Positions 1 to 8,853 are shown, numbered from the stretch's first letter. The stretch is 14,865 nt of DNA from Dermatophilus congolensis (GCA_030538115.1 JAUNUP010000051.1:1-14865), one strand, 5' to 3'. A program made the numbers and translations. Notes: a model not told the origin generated them from the letters alone.

Positions 1-81
1 GCCGAGACTGCGCCTGCCGAGCCTCCGACCCCGGAGCGTCCGGCAGAATCGAACGAGCCGATCAAGGAGCCGACACCATGA
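1..81 (+). CDS. C-terminal tail of an upstream protein, probably the sensor histidine kinase (partial)
   Basis: Frame 1 is open from the first base for 26 codons and ends at TGA 79-81. The visible residues are only a Pro/Glu/Ala-rich tail (AETAPAEPPTPERPAE, then SNEPIKEPTP), a low-complexity sequence with no recognisable domain. The stop overlaps the start of the response regulator in an ATGA junction (78-81), which indicates translational coupling. In actinobacteria a NarL-type regulator next to pcrA is usually preceded by its sensor kinase, often one with a PspC domain. The kinase assignment therefore rests on position and overlap, not on any sequence seen here. Confidence 0.6.
   Translation, partial: AETAPAEPPTPERPAESNEPIKEPTP
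64..69 (+). promoter_or_regulatory. Ribosome binding site of the response regulator
   Basis: AAGGAG lies 8 bases before the ATG at 78, inside the end of the upstream reading frame. It supports that ATG as the true start. Confidence 0.7.
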
Positions 82-797
82 CAACGCCCGCCACCCCCGC
101 TGCCATCAGGCTCGTTCTCGTCGACGACCACCGCATGTTCCGCACCGGGGTACGCAGTGAACTCGCCGAGGCCGCCGCGGCCGCGACCGACAAGGGCGCA
201 GGGGCCGCTCTGGAGGTCGTGGGCGAGGCCGCGAACGTCGACGACGCAATCGTCGTCATCACCGCGGAGAAGCCCGACGTGGTGCTGCTCGACGTGCACC
301 TACCCGGTGGCAACGGCAACGGCGGCAGTGACGTGCTGGCCGGATGCCGGCTGGTGACGAAGGCGGACGGCGAGCCGGTGCGTTTTCTCGCGCTGTCCGT
401 CTCCGACTCGGCCGAAGACGTCATCGCGACGATCCGCGCAGGTGCCCGCGGGTACGTGACAAAGACGATCTCGCCGACCGACCTCGTCTCGGCCATCCGC
501 CGGGTCGCGGAGGGCGACGCCGTGTTCAGCCCGCGCCTGGCAGGTTTCGTGCTCGACGCGTTCGGGGCGGCCGCGGGCGAGATCGCGGAGGTGGACGAAG
601 AACTCGACCGGCTCACCGCCCGCGAGCGCGAGGTGATGCGGCTCATCGCCCGCGGCTACCAGTACAAAGAGGTCGCGAAGGAGCTGTTCATCTCGATCAA
701 GACGGTCGAGACGCACGTTTCCAGCGTGCTCCGCAAGCTCCAGCTCTCCAGCCGCCACGAACTCACGGCCTGGGCGATGCACCGCCACCTGCTGTAG
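78..797 (+). CDS. LuxR/NarL-family two-component response regulator
   Basis: A cytoplasmic DNA-binding response regulator of 239 aa. The receiver domain spans about residues 10-135. It has the acidic pair D16-D17 (VLVDDH), phosphoacceptor D72 (LLDVHLPGG), the switch residue S107 (LALSVSD) and the conserved K129 (YVTKT). A LuxR-type helix-turn-helix follows at about 177-239 (LTAREREVMRLIA, then SIKTVETHV). All phosphotransfer residues are present, so it should be functional. Two short Ala/Gly-rich expansions (about 31-44 and 77-84) make the receiver slightly long for the family. The gene overlaps the preceding frame by four bases and has an AAGGAG site, so it is probably cotranscribed with its kinase. 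The target genes are not evident. Only 52 bases separate it from the next gene, which has its own promoter. Confidence 0.93.
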   Translation: MTTPATPAAIRLVLVDDHRMFRTGVRSELAEAAAAATDKGAGAALEVVGEAANVDDAIVVITAEKPDVVLLDVHLPGGNGNGGSDVLAGCRLVTKADGEPVRFLALSVSDSAEDVIATIRAGARGYVTKTISPTDLVSAIRRVAEGDAVFSPRLAGFVLDAFGAAAGEIAEVDEELDRLTAREREVMRLIARGYQYKEVAKELFISIKTVETHVSSVLRKLQLSSRHELTAWAMHRHLL

Positions 798-837
798 GCG
801 GGGCGGGGCGAGTTGGCGACACCCTGTCGCGAATAGT

Positions 838-843
838 TAGGCT
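838..843 (+). promoter_or_regulatory. -10 element TAGGCT of a probable leaderless promoter
   Basis: TAGGCT ends 6 bases before the ATG at 850. This spacing puts the transcription start on, or within a base of, the A of the start codon. No Shine-Dalgarno sequence precedes the ATG, as expected for a leaderless mRNA. The same hexamer at the same distance precedes purN. Confidence 0.55.
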
Positions 844-849
844 GCTCAC

Positions 850-1200
850 ATGGAGACGCTCTTCCCCGTATTGACGACCGCTCACTGGCTGGGTGCAGCC
901 CTGATCATCATCGGGTGGGGGCTCTCGTTCGGACGCAACGCGATTCACCCGGCGATGGTGTGGGGCGCGCGACTCCAGCTGCTTATCGGCCTCGGCATCG
1001 TGGGCGTGCTCGAGGGCTTGAACGCCGACGTGAACCACATGTTCGTCGGCATCAAACTGGTCATCGCGCTGGCCGTGGTGGCGCTGTGCGAGATCGCGGC
1101 GAAGAAGGCCAAGAAAGGTGAGGCGAAGATGGCGCTCGTCCACGCGGCCGGCGCCCTCGCAGTGGCGAACACCATCATCGCCTCGGTCTTCATGCGGTGA
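850..1200 (+). CDS. Small four-helix membrane protein of unknown function
   Basis: A 116-residue, mostly hydrophobic protein that I cannot assign to a named family. Four membrane segments are visible at about residues 8-24 (HWLGAALIIIGWGLSF), 37-53, 66-83 (FVGIKLVIALAVVAL) and 94-113. A lysine-rich cytoplasmic loop (AAKKAKKGEAK) lies between helices 3 and 4, and there is no cleavable signal peptide. The ATG sits 6 bases after a TAGGCT -10 hexamer, so the mRNA is probably leaderless. Its stop overlaps the start of the following flavoenzyme gene (GTGA, 1197-1200), so the two form a coupled pair. No catalytic motif can be seen. A structural or accessory role for the downstream enzyme is only a guess from position. 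Confidence 0.85.
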   Translation: METLFPVLTTAHWLGAALIIIGWGLSFGRNAIHPAMVWGARLQLLIGLGIVGVLEGLNADVNHMFVGIKLVIALAVVALCEIAAKKAKKGEAKMALVHAAGALAVANTIIASVFMR

Positions 1201-1664
1201 CCGACACCTCCCAGCACGCAGACGGCGCCACCCCGGCGCCGCGGCCGCGCATCCGCAAGGCCGATCACACGATCGAGCTCACCGATCCCGCTCTCGCCAC
1301 ATTCTGGCGTGAGCGTCACCTCGTCACGCTCACGACTCCGCGAGCCGACGGACGCCCGCACGTCGTGCCGGTGGGGGCCACTCTCGATGTCGAGAACGGC
1401 CTCGCCCGCGTCATCACCTCCGGAGACTCGCTCAAGGTCAAGCACATCCGCCGCGCGGGCCCGCAGGGTGCAGCGGTGGCGTTGTGTCAGGTCGACGGCC
1501 GGTACTGGGCGACGATCGAGGGCCGGGCACGCATTCTCGACTCCGCAGACGAGGTCGCGGAGGCCGTGCGGCGCTACGCCGACCGCTACGGGCAACCCCG
1601 CGAGAACCCGAAACGCGTTGTCGTGGCGGTGAGCATCACGCGGGTTCTCGGCAACCTCGCCTGA
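1197..1664 (+). CDS. PPOX-class F420/flavin-dependent oxidoreductase (FDOR-B, Rv1155-like)
   Basis: A 155-aa split-barrel protein of the pyridoxamine 5'-phosphate oxidase-like family. Members bind F420, FMN or related cofactors and reduce varied small substrates, so the exact reaction cannot be predicted. Family features include the first barrel strands with GRPHVVPV (about 52-59), the basic cofactor-phosphate segment SLKVKHIRRAG (about 78-88) and RYWATIEGRARIL (about 101-113). The C-terminal strand VVVAVSITRVLGNLA matches the usual ending. About 25 N-terminal residues before the domain look disordered. The GTG start shares bases with the previous stop (GTGA), implying translational coupling to the membrane protein. 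The stop lies inside the first copy of a tandem 13-bp duplication. An FMN-dependent rather than F420-dependent enzyme is equally possible. Confidence 0.85.
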   Translation: MTDTSQHADGATPAPRPRIRKADHTIELTDPALATFWRERHLVTLTTPRADGRPHVVPVGATLDVENGLARVITSGDSLKVKHIRRAGPQGAAVALCQVDGRYWATIEGRARILDSADEVAEAVRRYADRYGQPRENPKRVVVAVSITRVLGNLA

Positions 1665-1686
1665 GCTGATGAGCTGAGCTGATGAG
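1661..1686 (+). repeat. Perfect tandem duplication of a 13-bp unit
   Basis: CTGAGCTGATGAG occurs at 1661-1673 and again directly after it at 1674-1686. The first copy contains the stop codon of the flavoenzyme gene. The pattern looks like a replication-slippage duplication at the gene end. The rest of 1665-1763 holds only the pcrA promoter. Confidence 0.9.
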
Positions 1687-1747
1687 AAGGGCGGGACGCC
1701 TGCGGCCACGAGGCGGATGGCGACCTCACCCTGTCGGTGCCCCGGCC

Positions 1748-1753
1748 TAGACT
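1748..1753 (+). promoter_or_regulatory. -10 element TAGACT of the pcrA promoter
   Basis: TAGACT lies 10 bases before the ATG at 1764. A start point 6-8 bases after it gives a leader of only a few bases, or none. No Shine-Dalgarno sequence is present. The hexamer falls inside the longer reading frame that would start at GTG 1737, which argues for ATG 1764. Confidence 0.5.
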
Positions 1754-1763
1754 CGGCGCCACG

Positions 1764-4380
<2,617 letters not shown>

Positions 4381-4385
<5 letters not shown>

Positions 4386-4399
4386 GCGAGCGGCTCAGA
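4381..4399. terminator. Small hairpin spanning both convergent stop codons
   Basis: TCTGAGC at 4381-4387 pairs with GCTCAGA at 4393-4399 around a 5-base loop. It overlaps the pcrA stop and the M23 stop, which are 9 bases apart. The symmetry could serve both directions, but the stem is short and there is no T-run, so terminator function is uncertain. Confidence 0.35.
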
Positions 4400-5312
4400 A
4401 CGCGTCTCGCTCCTGCAGCCACGGGCGCGGGTCGATGGCCGAGCCGCCGCCTGGGCGCACCTCGAGGTGCAGGTGGGGGCCGGTCGAACGGCCGGTATTG
4501 CCGATCGCGCCGATCCGCTGACCGCTCGTGACCTGGTCTCCGACCTTCACGTGGATGCGGCTGAGGTGCCCGTAGTGCACCTCGGTGCCGTCCCAGAGGG
4601 TGACCTCGATCTTGTTGCCGTATGCACCCTGCGGACCGGCGAACGTGACGACGCCGAGCCCCACCGAGCGGACGGGGGTGCCGATGGGGCCCGCGTAGTC
4701 GAGGCCGGCGTGCAAGCGACCCCAGCGCTGGCCGTATCCGGAGGAGATGCGCGTGTTGACGACGGGCTCGCTCCAGTCGAGCGAACGAGCTGCCGCCAGA
4801 CCCATCGGCACGGCAACGGCGCCAGGAGTGCCGGCGGTCACGCTCGACGGTGAGCGGCGCATGGTCGAACGCTCGGGAGCGGGCTTGGGTTTGGGGGCGG
4901 CTTTCGCTCGTGCGGGAGCGGCACCCTTCTTCGCGGCCGCTGCAGTTGCGGGCTGACCCGTCTTCTGTGCCGCTGAGAGGCGCGTCGCCGTGGTGGTGGC
5001 CACCGACACGAGCCCGGCTCCGCCGACGGCGCCACCGAGCGCCGCGGTCGAGACGACGTGGCGCGTGGACGCGGGGGCTGTACCGGGGGAGTCGTCGGCG
5101 CTCGCCGTGATGGCGGGTACCTTCGCGGCCGGTGCCGCAGCGGCTGCCGAGCCGGGAGACCCAGCCGGAGATGACGGGGGGACCGCGCCGAGGTCGGTCG
5201 CGTCACTAGCGATGACACCGATCGCGAGAACGCCGGAGGTGAACAGTGACGCGGCACGCTTGCCGACGCGCGTTTGAACTGACCGGTGGCGTCCCTTGTA
5301 GGGCTCGGGCAT
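4395..5312 (-). CDS. Secreted M23-family (LytM/lysostaphin-like) peptidoglycan peptidase
   Basis: A zinc metallopeptidase expected to cut peptidoglycan cross-bridges outside the membrane, of 305 aa. The C-terminal M23 domain (about 185-300) has the zinc ligands H201 and D205 (LHAGLDYAG) and the HxH pair H280/H282 (GPHLHLEV), plus the catalytic HYGHLS segment. The N-terminus is basic (YKGRHR), then a hydrophobic stretch (SLFTSGVLAIGVIA) acts as signal or anchor. A long Ala/Pro/Lys-rich linker follows, with a second weakly hydrophobic stretch (TAALGGAVGGAGLVSVA). The start at 5312 is chosen because GAAGGA lies 5 bases upstream; the in-frame GTG at 5399 has no such site. The position, convergent with pcrA and divergent from sucC, matches Rv0950c of M. 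tuberculosis. Upstream lies a leader of about 178 bases with an MtrA-like repeat, suggesting envelope-linked control. Confidence 0.92.
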   Translation of the reverse strand: MPEPYKGRHRSVQTRVGKRAASLFTSGVLAIGVIASDATDLGAVPPSSPAGSPGSAAAAAPAAKVPAITASADDSPGTAPASTRHVVSTAALGGAVGGAGLVSVATTTATRLSAAQKTGQPATAAAAKKGAAPARAKAAPKPKPAPERSTMRRSPSSVTAGTPGAVAVPMGLAAARSLDWSEPVVNTRISSGYGQRWGRLHAGLDYAGPIGTPVRSVGLGVVTFAGPQGAYGNKIEVTLWDGTEVHYGHLSRIHVKVGDQVTSGQRIGAIGNTGRSTGPHLHLEVRPGGGSAIDPRPWLQERDAF

Positions 5313-5446
5313 CGCTGTCCTTCTTAGTCGGACTCGAAACCCCGAAAAGCGCGGTCCGCGAGAGAAACTCGCTGACTCGGTCGCGCGGAGCGCGATCACA
5401 TGAGTTCGCAGAAGGCCATGAGTGGCTGCAATCCGCAGGTCGTGCG

Positions 5447-5466
5447 CTCGACTCAGGGGTGTCGAG
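5447..5466 (-). other. Hairpin in the presumed 5' leader of the M23 peptidase mRNA
   Basis: Perfect 6-bp arms CTCGAC (5447-5452) and GTCGAG (5461-5466) flank an 8-base loop. On the minus strand it would form about 25 bases after the presumed transcript start. It is one of several stems that this leader can form. Confidence 0.45.
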
Positions 5467-5496
5467 TGGTCGCCGCCAGTTGGACGACCGACTCGG

Positions 5497-5502
5497 ACGA
5501 TA
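5497..5502 (-). promoter_or_regulatory. Candidate -10 element TATCGT for the M23 peptidase gene
   Basis: On the minus strand TATCGT is preceded by the A/T-rich stretch GTAAAGGTTTGG. A start near 5490 would give a leader of about 178 bases before the ATG at 5312. There is no good -35 match, as is common when an activator binds upstream. Confidence 0.4.
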
Positions 5503-5509
5503 CCAAACC

Positions 5510-5525
5510 TTTACCCGTTCGTGAC
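5510..5525 (-). promoter_or_regulatory. MtrA-like direct repeat upstream of the M23 gene
   Basis: Read on the minus strand, GTCAC (5525-5521) and GTAAA (5514-5510) are repeated with an 11-base period, one helical turn. Actinobacterial MtrA binds tandem GTNAC-type half-sites near promoters of peptidoglycan hydrolase genes. The second half-site is imperfect, so this is a candidate only. Confidence 0.35.
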
Positions 5526-5586
5526 CTTCGCTTCGCTCATCTTTGTGCGAGATCCGCCACTCGAAGAGCCGACGATGCTCGGTGCT

Positions 5587-5605
5587 CGAACTGATCATTT
5601 GTTCG
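5587..5605. repeat. Inverted repeat, operator-like
   Basis: Perfect arms CGAAC (5587-5591) and GTTCG (5601-5605) surround the 9-base centre TGATCATTT. The arms are LexA-like, but the canonical SOS box has a 4-base centre, so the regulator is unknown. Confidence 0.5.
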
Positions 5606-5607
5606 GT

Positions 5608-5637
5608 TTGATGCCTGTGGGTGATCAATTGATGCCT
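5608..5637. repeat. Pair of 9-bp direct repeats with a 21-bp period
   Basis: TTGATGCCT occurs at 5608-5616 and 5629-5637. The period of 21 bp equals two helical turns, so the copies face the same side of DNA. TGATCA palindromes stand at 5592-5597 and 5622-5627, the second between the two repeats. The arrangement looks like a protein binding site. Confidence 0.55.
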
Positions 5638-5739
5638 CCGCGGGTGGCCTGAAGGGATGCGCGCATTCCAAACGCGACTTTTTGCGCCATTTCGGGGTTG
5701 CGTCCACCCGCCGCATGAGCTGAGCGCCACCTCATCGGA

Positions 5740-5781
5740 GGAGGCGCCTCCGGCCGCCGGCCCTGCGAGGGGCCCGGCGGC
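5740..5781. repeat. 12-bp palindrome followed by a strong GC-rich hairpin
   Basis: GGAGGCGCCTCC (5740-5751) is a perfect palindrome. Directly after it, 5753-5763 pairs with 5770-5781 as an 8-bp stem, a one-base bulge and 3 more pairs. No gene end lies nearby on either strand, so this is not an ordinary gene-end terminator. It may insulate the sucC and M23 units or form a transcript structure. Confidence 0.5.
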
Positions 5782-5831
5782 GCTACGCGACGGGCGTCTC
5801 CTACGGGGAATCCGGGGCTGACCAACGCGTG

Positions 5832-5843
5832 AGAGACGTCTCT
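5832..5843. promoter_or_regulatory. Perfect palindrome AGAGACGTCTCT, candidate operator for sucCD
   Basis: A 12-bp perfect palindrome lies 7 bases before the -10-like hexamer TAGATT (5851-5856) and about 117 bases before the sucC start. A dimeric regulator could bind here between -35 and -10, but no known regulon motif is recognised. Confidence 0.4.
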
Positions 5844-5850
5844 ATTCCGG

Positions 5851-5856
5851 TAGATT
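5851..5856 (+). promoter_or_regulatory. Candidate -10 element TAGATT for sucCD
   Basis: TAGATT fits the TANNNT pattern seen at other starts in the window. It would give a leader of about 97 bases. A second candidate, TATACG at 5878-5883, is nearer the gene. Neither has a convincing -35 element. Confidence 0.3.
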
Positions 5857-5959
5857 TGTTGCCTGTAACGGCAGTGATATACGGCCCCGCGCGCAATCCG
5901 ACACACGTGCACCCGTGAGCCGCATACAGCCATGTACCGATGACAACGAGGTTGCCTCC

Positions 5960-7162
5960 GTGGATCTTTACGAGTACCAAGCCCGCGACATGTTCGAGAA
6001 GCACGGGGTACCCGTGCTCGCAGGCCTCATCGCCGACACCCCGGAGGCGGCCAAGGCTGCGGCCGAGCAGGTCGGCCCCAAGAGTGGCGGCGTCACCGTC
6101 GTCAAGGCTCAGGTCAAGACCGGAGGCCGCGGCAAGGCAGGCGGCGTCAAGGTCGCCAAGTCCGCCGACGAGGCAGAGCAGTACGCGCAGCAGATCCTCG
6201 GTATGGACATCAACGGCCACACCGTGCACAAGGTGATGATCGCCCAGGGCGCCCGCATCGCCGAGGAGTACTACTTCTCCCTCCTGCTCGACCGCGCCAA
6301 CCGCAACTACCTTGCGATGTGCAGCAAGGAGGGCGGCATGGAGATCGAGCAGCTCGCCGTCGAGCGCCCCGAGGCCCTCGCGCGCATCGCCGTCGACCCG
6401 ATGGTGGGCATCGACCAGGCCAAGGCCGACGAGATCGTCTCCGCCGCCGGCTTCCCCGCCGAGATTGCGGGCCAGGTCGCTGACGTCATCCAGAAGCTCT
6501 GGGTCGTCTACCGAGACGAAGACGCCACGCTGGTCGAGGTCAACCCGCTGGTCAAGACCGAAGACGGCGACATCGTCGCCCTCGACGGCAAGGTCACGCT
6601 TGACGAGAACGCCGGCTTCCGCCAGCCCGACCACGCCGCGCTCGTCGACATCGCCTCCGAAGACCCGCTCGAGGTCCTCGCCAAGGAGAAGCACCTCAAC
6701 TACGTCAAGCTCGACGGCAACGTCGGCATCATCGGCAACGGTGCGGGCCTCGTGATGAGCACCCTCGACGTCGTCGCCTACGCCGGTGAAGAGTTCACGG
6801 GCTCCGACGGCACCCACCCTGCTCCCGCGAACTTCCTCGACATCGGTGGCGGCGCCAACGCCGAAGTCATGGCTGCCGGCCTCGACGTCATCTTCGAAGA
6901 CCCGCAGGTCAAGGCTGTTTTCGTGAACGTCTTCGGTGGCATCACCGCCTGCGACGCTGTCGCCAACGGCATCGTGCAGGCCTACGAGATCCTCGGCAGC
7001 CACGGCAAGGAGCCCAAGCCCCTCGTCGTGCGCCTCGACGGCAACAACGCCGAACTCGGCCGCTCCATCCTCGACGACGCCGGGCTGCCCAAGCTCGAGC
7101 GCGTCGACACCATGGACGGTGCCGCCCGCCGAGTGGCCGAACTGGCCGCCTCCGTCAACTGA
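5960..7162 (+). CDS. sucC: Succinate-CoA ligase [ADP-forming] beta subunit
   Basis: The nucleotide- and succinate-binding subunit of succinyl-CoA synthetase, in the TCA cycle; 400 aa, normal for the family. The N-terminus [18 protein letters not shown] is the standard SucC opening. The ATP-grasp fold carries GGRGKAGG (55-62) and the metal-binding EVNPL (193-197) with [11 protein letters not shown] after it. The CoA-ligase domain holds [21 protein letters not shown] and NVFGGIT (323-329). The start is GTG 5960: it begins exactly at the conserved N-terminus and has GAGG 8 bases upstream. Extending to 5915 would add 15 unrelated residues. It is followed 37 bases later by sucD and should form one operon with it. 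It is divergent from the M23 gene across the long control region. Confidence 0.97.
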   Translation: MDLYEYQARDMFEKHGVPVLAGLIADTPEAAKAAAEQVGPKSGGVTVVKAQVKTGGRGKAGGVKVAKSADEAEQYAQQILGMDINGHTVHKVMIAQGARIAEEYYFSLLLDRANRNYLAMCSKEGGMEIEQLAVERPEALARIAVDPMVGIDQAKADEIVSAAGFPAEIAGQVADVIQKLWVVYRDEDATLVEVNPLVKTEDGDIVALDGKVTLDENAGFRQPDHAALVDIASEDPLEVLAKEKHLNYVKLDGNVGIIGNGAGLVMSTLDVVAYAGEEFTGSDGTHPAPANFLDIGGGANAEVMAAGLDVIFEDPQVKAVFVNVFGGITACDAVANGIVQAYEILGSHGKEPKPLVVRLDGNNAELGRSILDDAGLPKLERVDTMDGAARRVAELAASVN

Positions 7163-7199
7163 CCTTGAAGACCGAATCGATTAGGACGGCACGTTAAAC

Positions 7200-8090
7200 A
7201 TGGCAATCTTCCTCGACGAGAACTCCAAGGTCATCGTCCAAGGCATGACCGGCAACGAGGGCATGAAGCACACCACGCGCATGCTCGCCTCCGGCACCAA
7301 GATCGTCGGCGGCGTCAACCCGCGCAAGGCCGGCGAAACCGTCACCTTCCCCGAAGGCCAGGAGATTCCGGTCTTCGGCTCGGTCAAGGACGCGATGGAG
7401 GCCACCGGCGCCAACGTCACGGTGATCTTCGTGCCCCCGGCCTTCACCGTCGGCGCGATCAACGAAGCCGTCGACGCCGAGATCCCGCTCGCGATCGTCA
7501 TCACCGAAGGCATCGCGGTTCGCGACACCGCCGAGGGCTTCAACTACGCCAAGTCCAAGGGCACCACCCGGGTCATCGGCCCGAACTGCCCCGGCGTCAT
7601 CAGCCCCGGCAAGTCCAACGCCGGCATCATCCCGGCCGACATCTCCGGCCCGGGCAAGATCGGGCTCGTCTCGAAGTCGGGCACGCTCACCTACCAGATG
7701 ATGTTCGAGCTGCGTGACTACGGCTTCTCCACCGCCGTCGGCATCGGCGGCGACCCGATCATCGGCACCACGCACATCGACTGCCTCGAGGCCTTCGAGA
7801 ACGACCCCGAGACCGCCGCGATCGTCATGATCGGTGAGATCGGCGGCGACGCCGAAGAGCGCGCCGCGGCGTACATCAAGGAGCACGTCACCAAGCCCGT
7901 AGTCGGCTACGTGGCCGGCTTCACCGCTCCCGAAGGCAAGACCATGGGCCACGCCGGCGCCATCGTCTCCGGCGGGGCGGGCACGGCCCAGGCCAAGAAG
8001 GAGGCCCTCGAGGCCGCCGGCGTCAAGGTCGGTAAGACTCCTTCGGGCACCGCTGACCTCATGCGCGAGATCATGAAGTCTCTCGCCTGA
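7200..8090 (+). CDS. sucD: Succinate-CoA ligase [ADP-forming] alpha subunit
   Basis: The catalytic, CoA-binding subunit that pairs with SucC and carries the phosphohistidine intermediate; 296 aa, full length. The Rossmann-type CoA-binding domain starts with [12 protein letters not shown] and contains NPRKAG and [12 protein letters not shown]. The catalytic loop has SKSGTLTYQ and MIGEIGG. The active-site histidine is H251 in [17 protein letters not shown], equivalent to E. coli His246. The ATG at 7200 lies 37 bases after the sucC stop. The only ribosome site is a weak AGGA (7183-7186), rather far at 13 bases, so coupling to sucC translation may help. The unit is closed by a strong hairpin terminator just after the stop. 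Confidence 0.97.
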   Translation: MAIFLDENSKVIVQGMTGNEGMKHTTRMLASGTKIVGGVNPRKAGETVTFPEGQEIPVFGSVKDAMEATGANVTVIFVPPAFTVGAINEAVDAEIPLAIVITEGIAVRDTAEGFNYAKSKGTTRVIGPNCPGVISPGKSNAGIIPADISGPGKIGLVSKSGTLTYQMMFELRDYGFSTAVGIGGDPIIGTTHIDCLEAFENDPETAAIVMIGEIGGDAEERAAAYIKEHVTKPVVGYVAGFTAPEGKTMGHAGAIVSGGAGTAQAKKEALEAAGVKVGKTPSGTADLMREIMKSLA

Positions 8091-8102
8091 GTTGTTCTCG
8101 TT

Positions 8103-8144
8103 CATCAAGCGGGCGGTCTCCTCCGGGGGGCCGCCCGCTTGATG
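8103..8144. terminator. Bidirectional rho-independent-type terminator after sucD
   Basis: A perfect 14-bp stem pairs 8103-8116 (CATCAAGCGGGCGG) with 8131-8144 around a 14-base loop, starting 12 bases after the sucD stop. A short T-run (8145-8147) follows. The symmetric stem can also end the minus-strand peptidase gene, whose stop is at 8147. Confidence 0.85.
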
Positions 8145-8146
8145 TT

Positions 8147-8644
8147 TCATGCTGCGTGGGTCGCTGATGCCGCCAGTAGCGCGCCGAGGAGCATCGGTGG
8201 GCCGTGGGGGAGAGGCGTGTGCTTGCCTACTCGTTTGGTCAGCAGGAGCGTCGCCGCTACCAGGCCTGAGATCGCGAAGCCCGACCAAGCGCCCAACAGC
8301 CACGCCTCCCAGCCGTGCCAGCCCAGCCAACCGCCCAGTGGGGCGCTCAACGTCACGTCGCCCCGGCCCAGCGCCGCGCCACCGGGTGAGAGGGCTCTGG
8401 CCGCCGCGTAGACGAGGCGCAGTGCGATCGCGCCAGCCAACGCCGGTGCCACCTGGGGTAGTGCTTGTGCGCCTCCGCCTGTTGTCACCGCCGCTACCAA
8501 CAGCGCTGTCCCGATGACGTAGGCGGGCAGAGTCAGCTTTCTCGGGAGGCGGCGCTCCCTGATGTCGACGCGTGCCAGCGCCAGCGCCCAGGCGCACACC
8601 AGCAGATCTGTCGCGAGATGCGGCGAAAGGGGCAGTCCGTCCAC
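8147..8644 (-). CDS. A24-family prepilin peptidase-like membrane protein, catalytic domain only
   Basis: A 165-aa membrane protein that resembles the C-terminal peptidase half of type IV prepilin peptidases (PilD/TadV type). Both catalytic aspartates can be seen: D27 in VDIRERRLP and D96 in the GxGD motif LGRGDVTL. About five hydrophobic segments surround them. It lacks the N-terminal methylase domain with paired CxxC motifs found in long PilD, so it would only cleave, as in Tad/Flp or ComC-like systems. No pilin or secretion gene is in the window, so its substrate is unknown. The start is GTG 8644, the only usable in-frame start found; it has no clear ribosome site, so the start is uncertain. 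The gene sits between sucD and the perM-like gene, on the opposite strand. Confidence 0.82.
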   Translation of the reverse strand: MDGLPLSPHLATDLLVCAWALALARVDIRERRLPRKLTLPAYVIGTALLVAAVTTGGGAQALPQVAPALAGAIALRLVYAAARALSPGGAALGRGDVTLSAPLGGWLGWHGWEAWLLGAWSGFAISGLVAATLLLTKRVGKHTPLPHGPPMLLGALLAASATHAA

Positions 8645-8853
8645 GCGGGCATCGTGCTCGACACCCGCCCGCTGCGGACCCCATGCTCGTCCTCGCTGTG
8701 GATAAGAGCTTGTTCGGTGCGGGGTTGTGGACAGCGGTCTGGCTTGCCGCGAGCGCTGCCGTAGCGCGATGCGTTCGGTGGTCCGCGGCTGCGGGGGGCT
8801 CTCGACGGTGTGGCGGCGTGGGGGCTTGGGGTCTGGTCGGTTCGCGCGAGACC
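8645..8853. other. Region between the divergent peptidase and perM-like genes
   Basis: About 209 bases carry no supported gene, although the perM-like frame stays open through it and a start as early as ATG 8684 cannot be excluded. It holds two DnaA-box-like 9-mers and no clear -10 element or Shine-Dalgarno sequence for either neighbour. Confidence 0.5.
8697..8734 (+). promoter_or_regulatory. Two DnaA-box-like 9-mers in the same orientation
   Basis: TGTGGATAA (8697-8705) is the exact complement of the TTATCCACA box. TGTGGACAG (8726-8734) is one base away from the actinobacterial form TGTGGACAA. They are 29 bases apart start to start. Six of the nine bases in the first box are A/T, which makes it rare in such GC-rich DNA. 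No other origin features are present. Confidence 0.4.

Larger units (their letters stand above)
5313..5959. other. Long non-coding region between the divergent M23 and sucCD units
   Basis: This stretch of 647 bases holds no reading frame that looks coding on either strand; the longest frames are Arg/Ser-rich or lack start signals. It holds a promoter and long leader for the M23 gene (about 5313-5525) and a cluster of repeats (5587-5637). It also has three palindromes (5657-5666, 5740-5751, 5832-5843), a strong GC-rich hairpin (5753-5781) and promoter-like elements for sucC. The part at 5500-5640 is clearly richer in A/T than the genes around it. No tRNA or known small RNA is recognised. Confidence 0.8.

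Noticed and set aside
5313..5490. c-di-AMP (ydaO) riboswitch in the M23 leader
   Set aside because: The length and gene context fit, but I could not find the conserved ydaO segments such as GGGGTGAA or GACAGCTAACC.
5587..5605. SOS box reading of the CGAAC/GTTCG inverted repeat
   Set aside because: The centre is 9 bases instead of 4, so LexA binding is not expected; kept only as an unassigned inverted repeat.
5625..5933. A 102-codon minus-strand frame in the sucC upstream region
   Set aside because: It runs through palindromes and promoter-like DNA, lacks a ribosome site and its residues look non-coding.
8572..8853. Extension of the perM-like protein to an in-frame start at 8572
   Set aside because: It would overlap the prepilin peptidase gene and add Arg/Pro-rich residues unlike the family; the start at 8854 or 8863 fits better.
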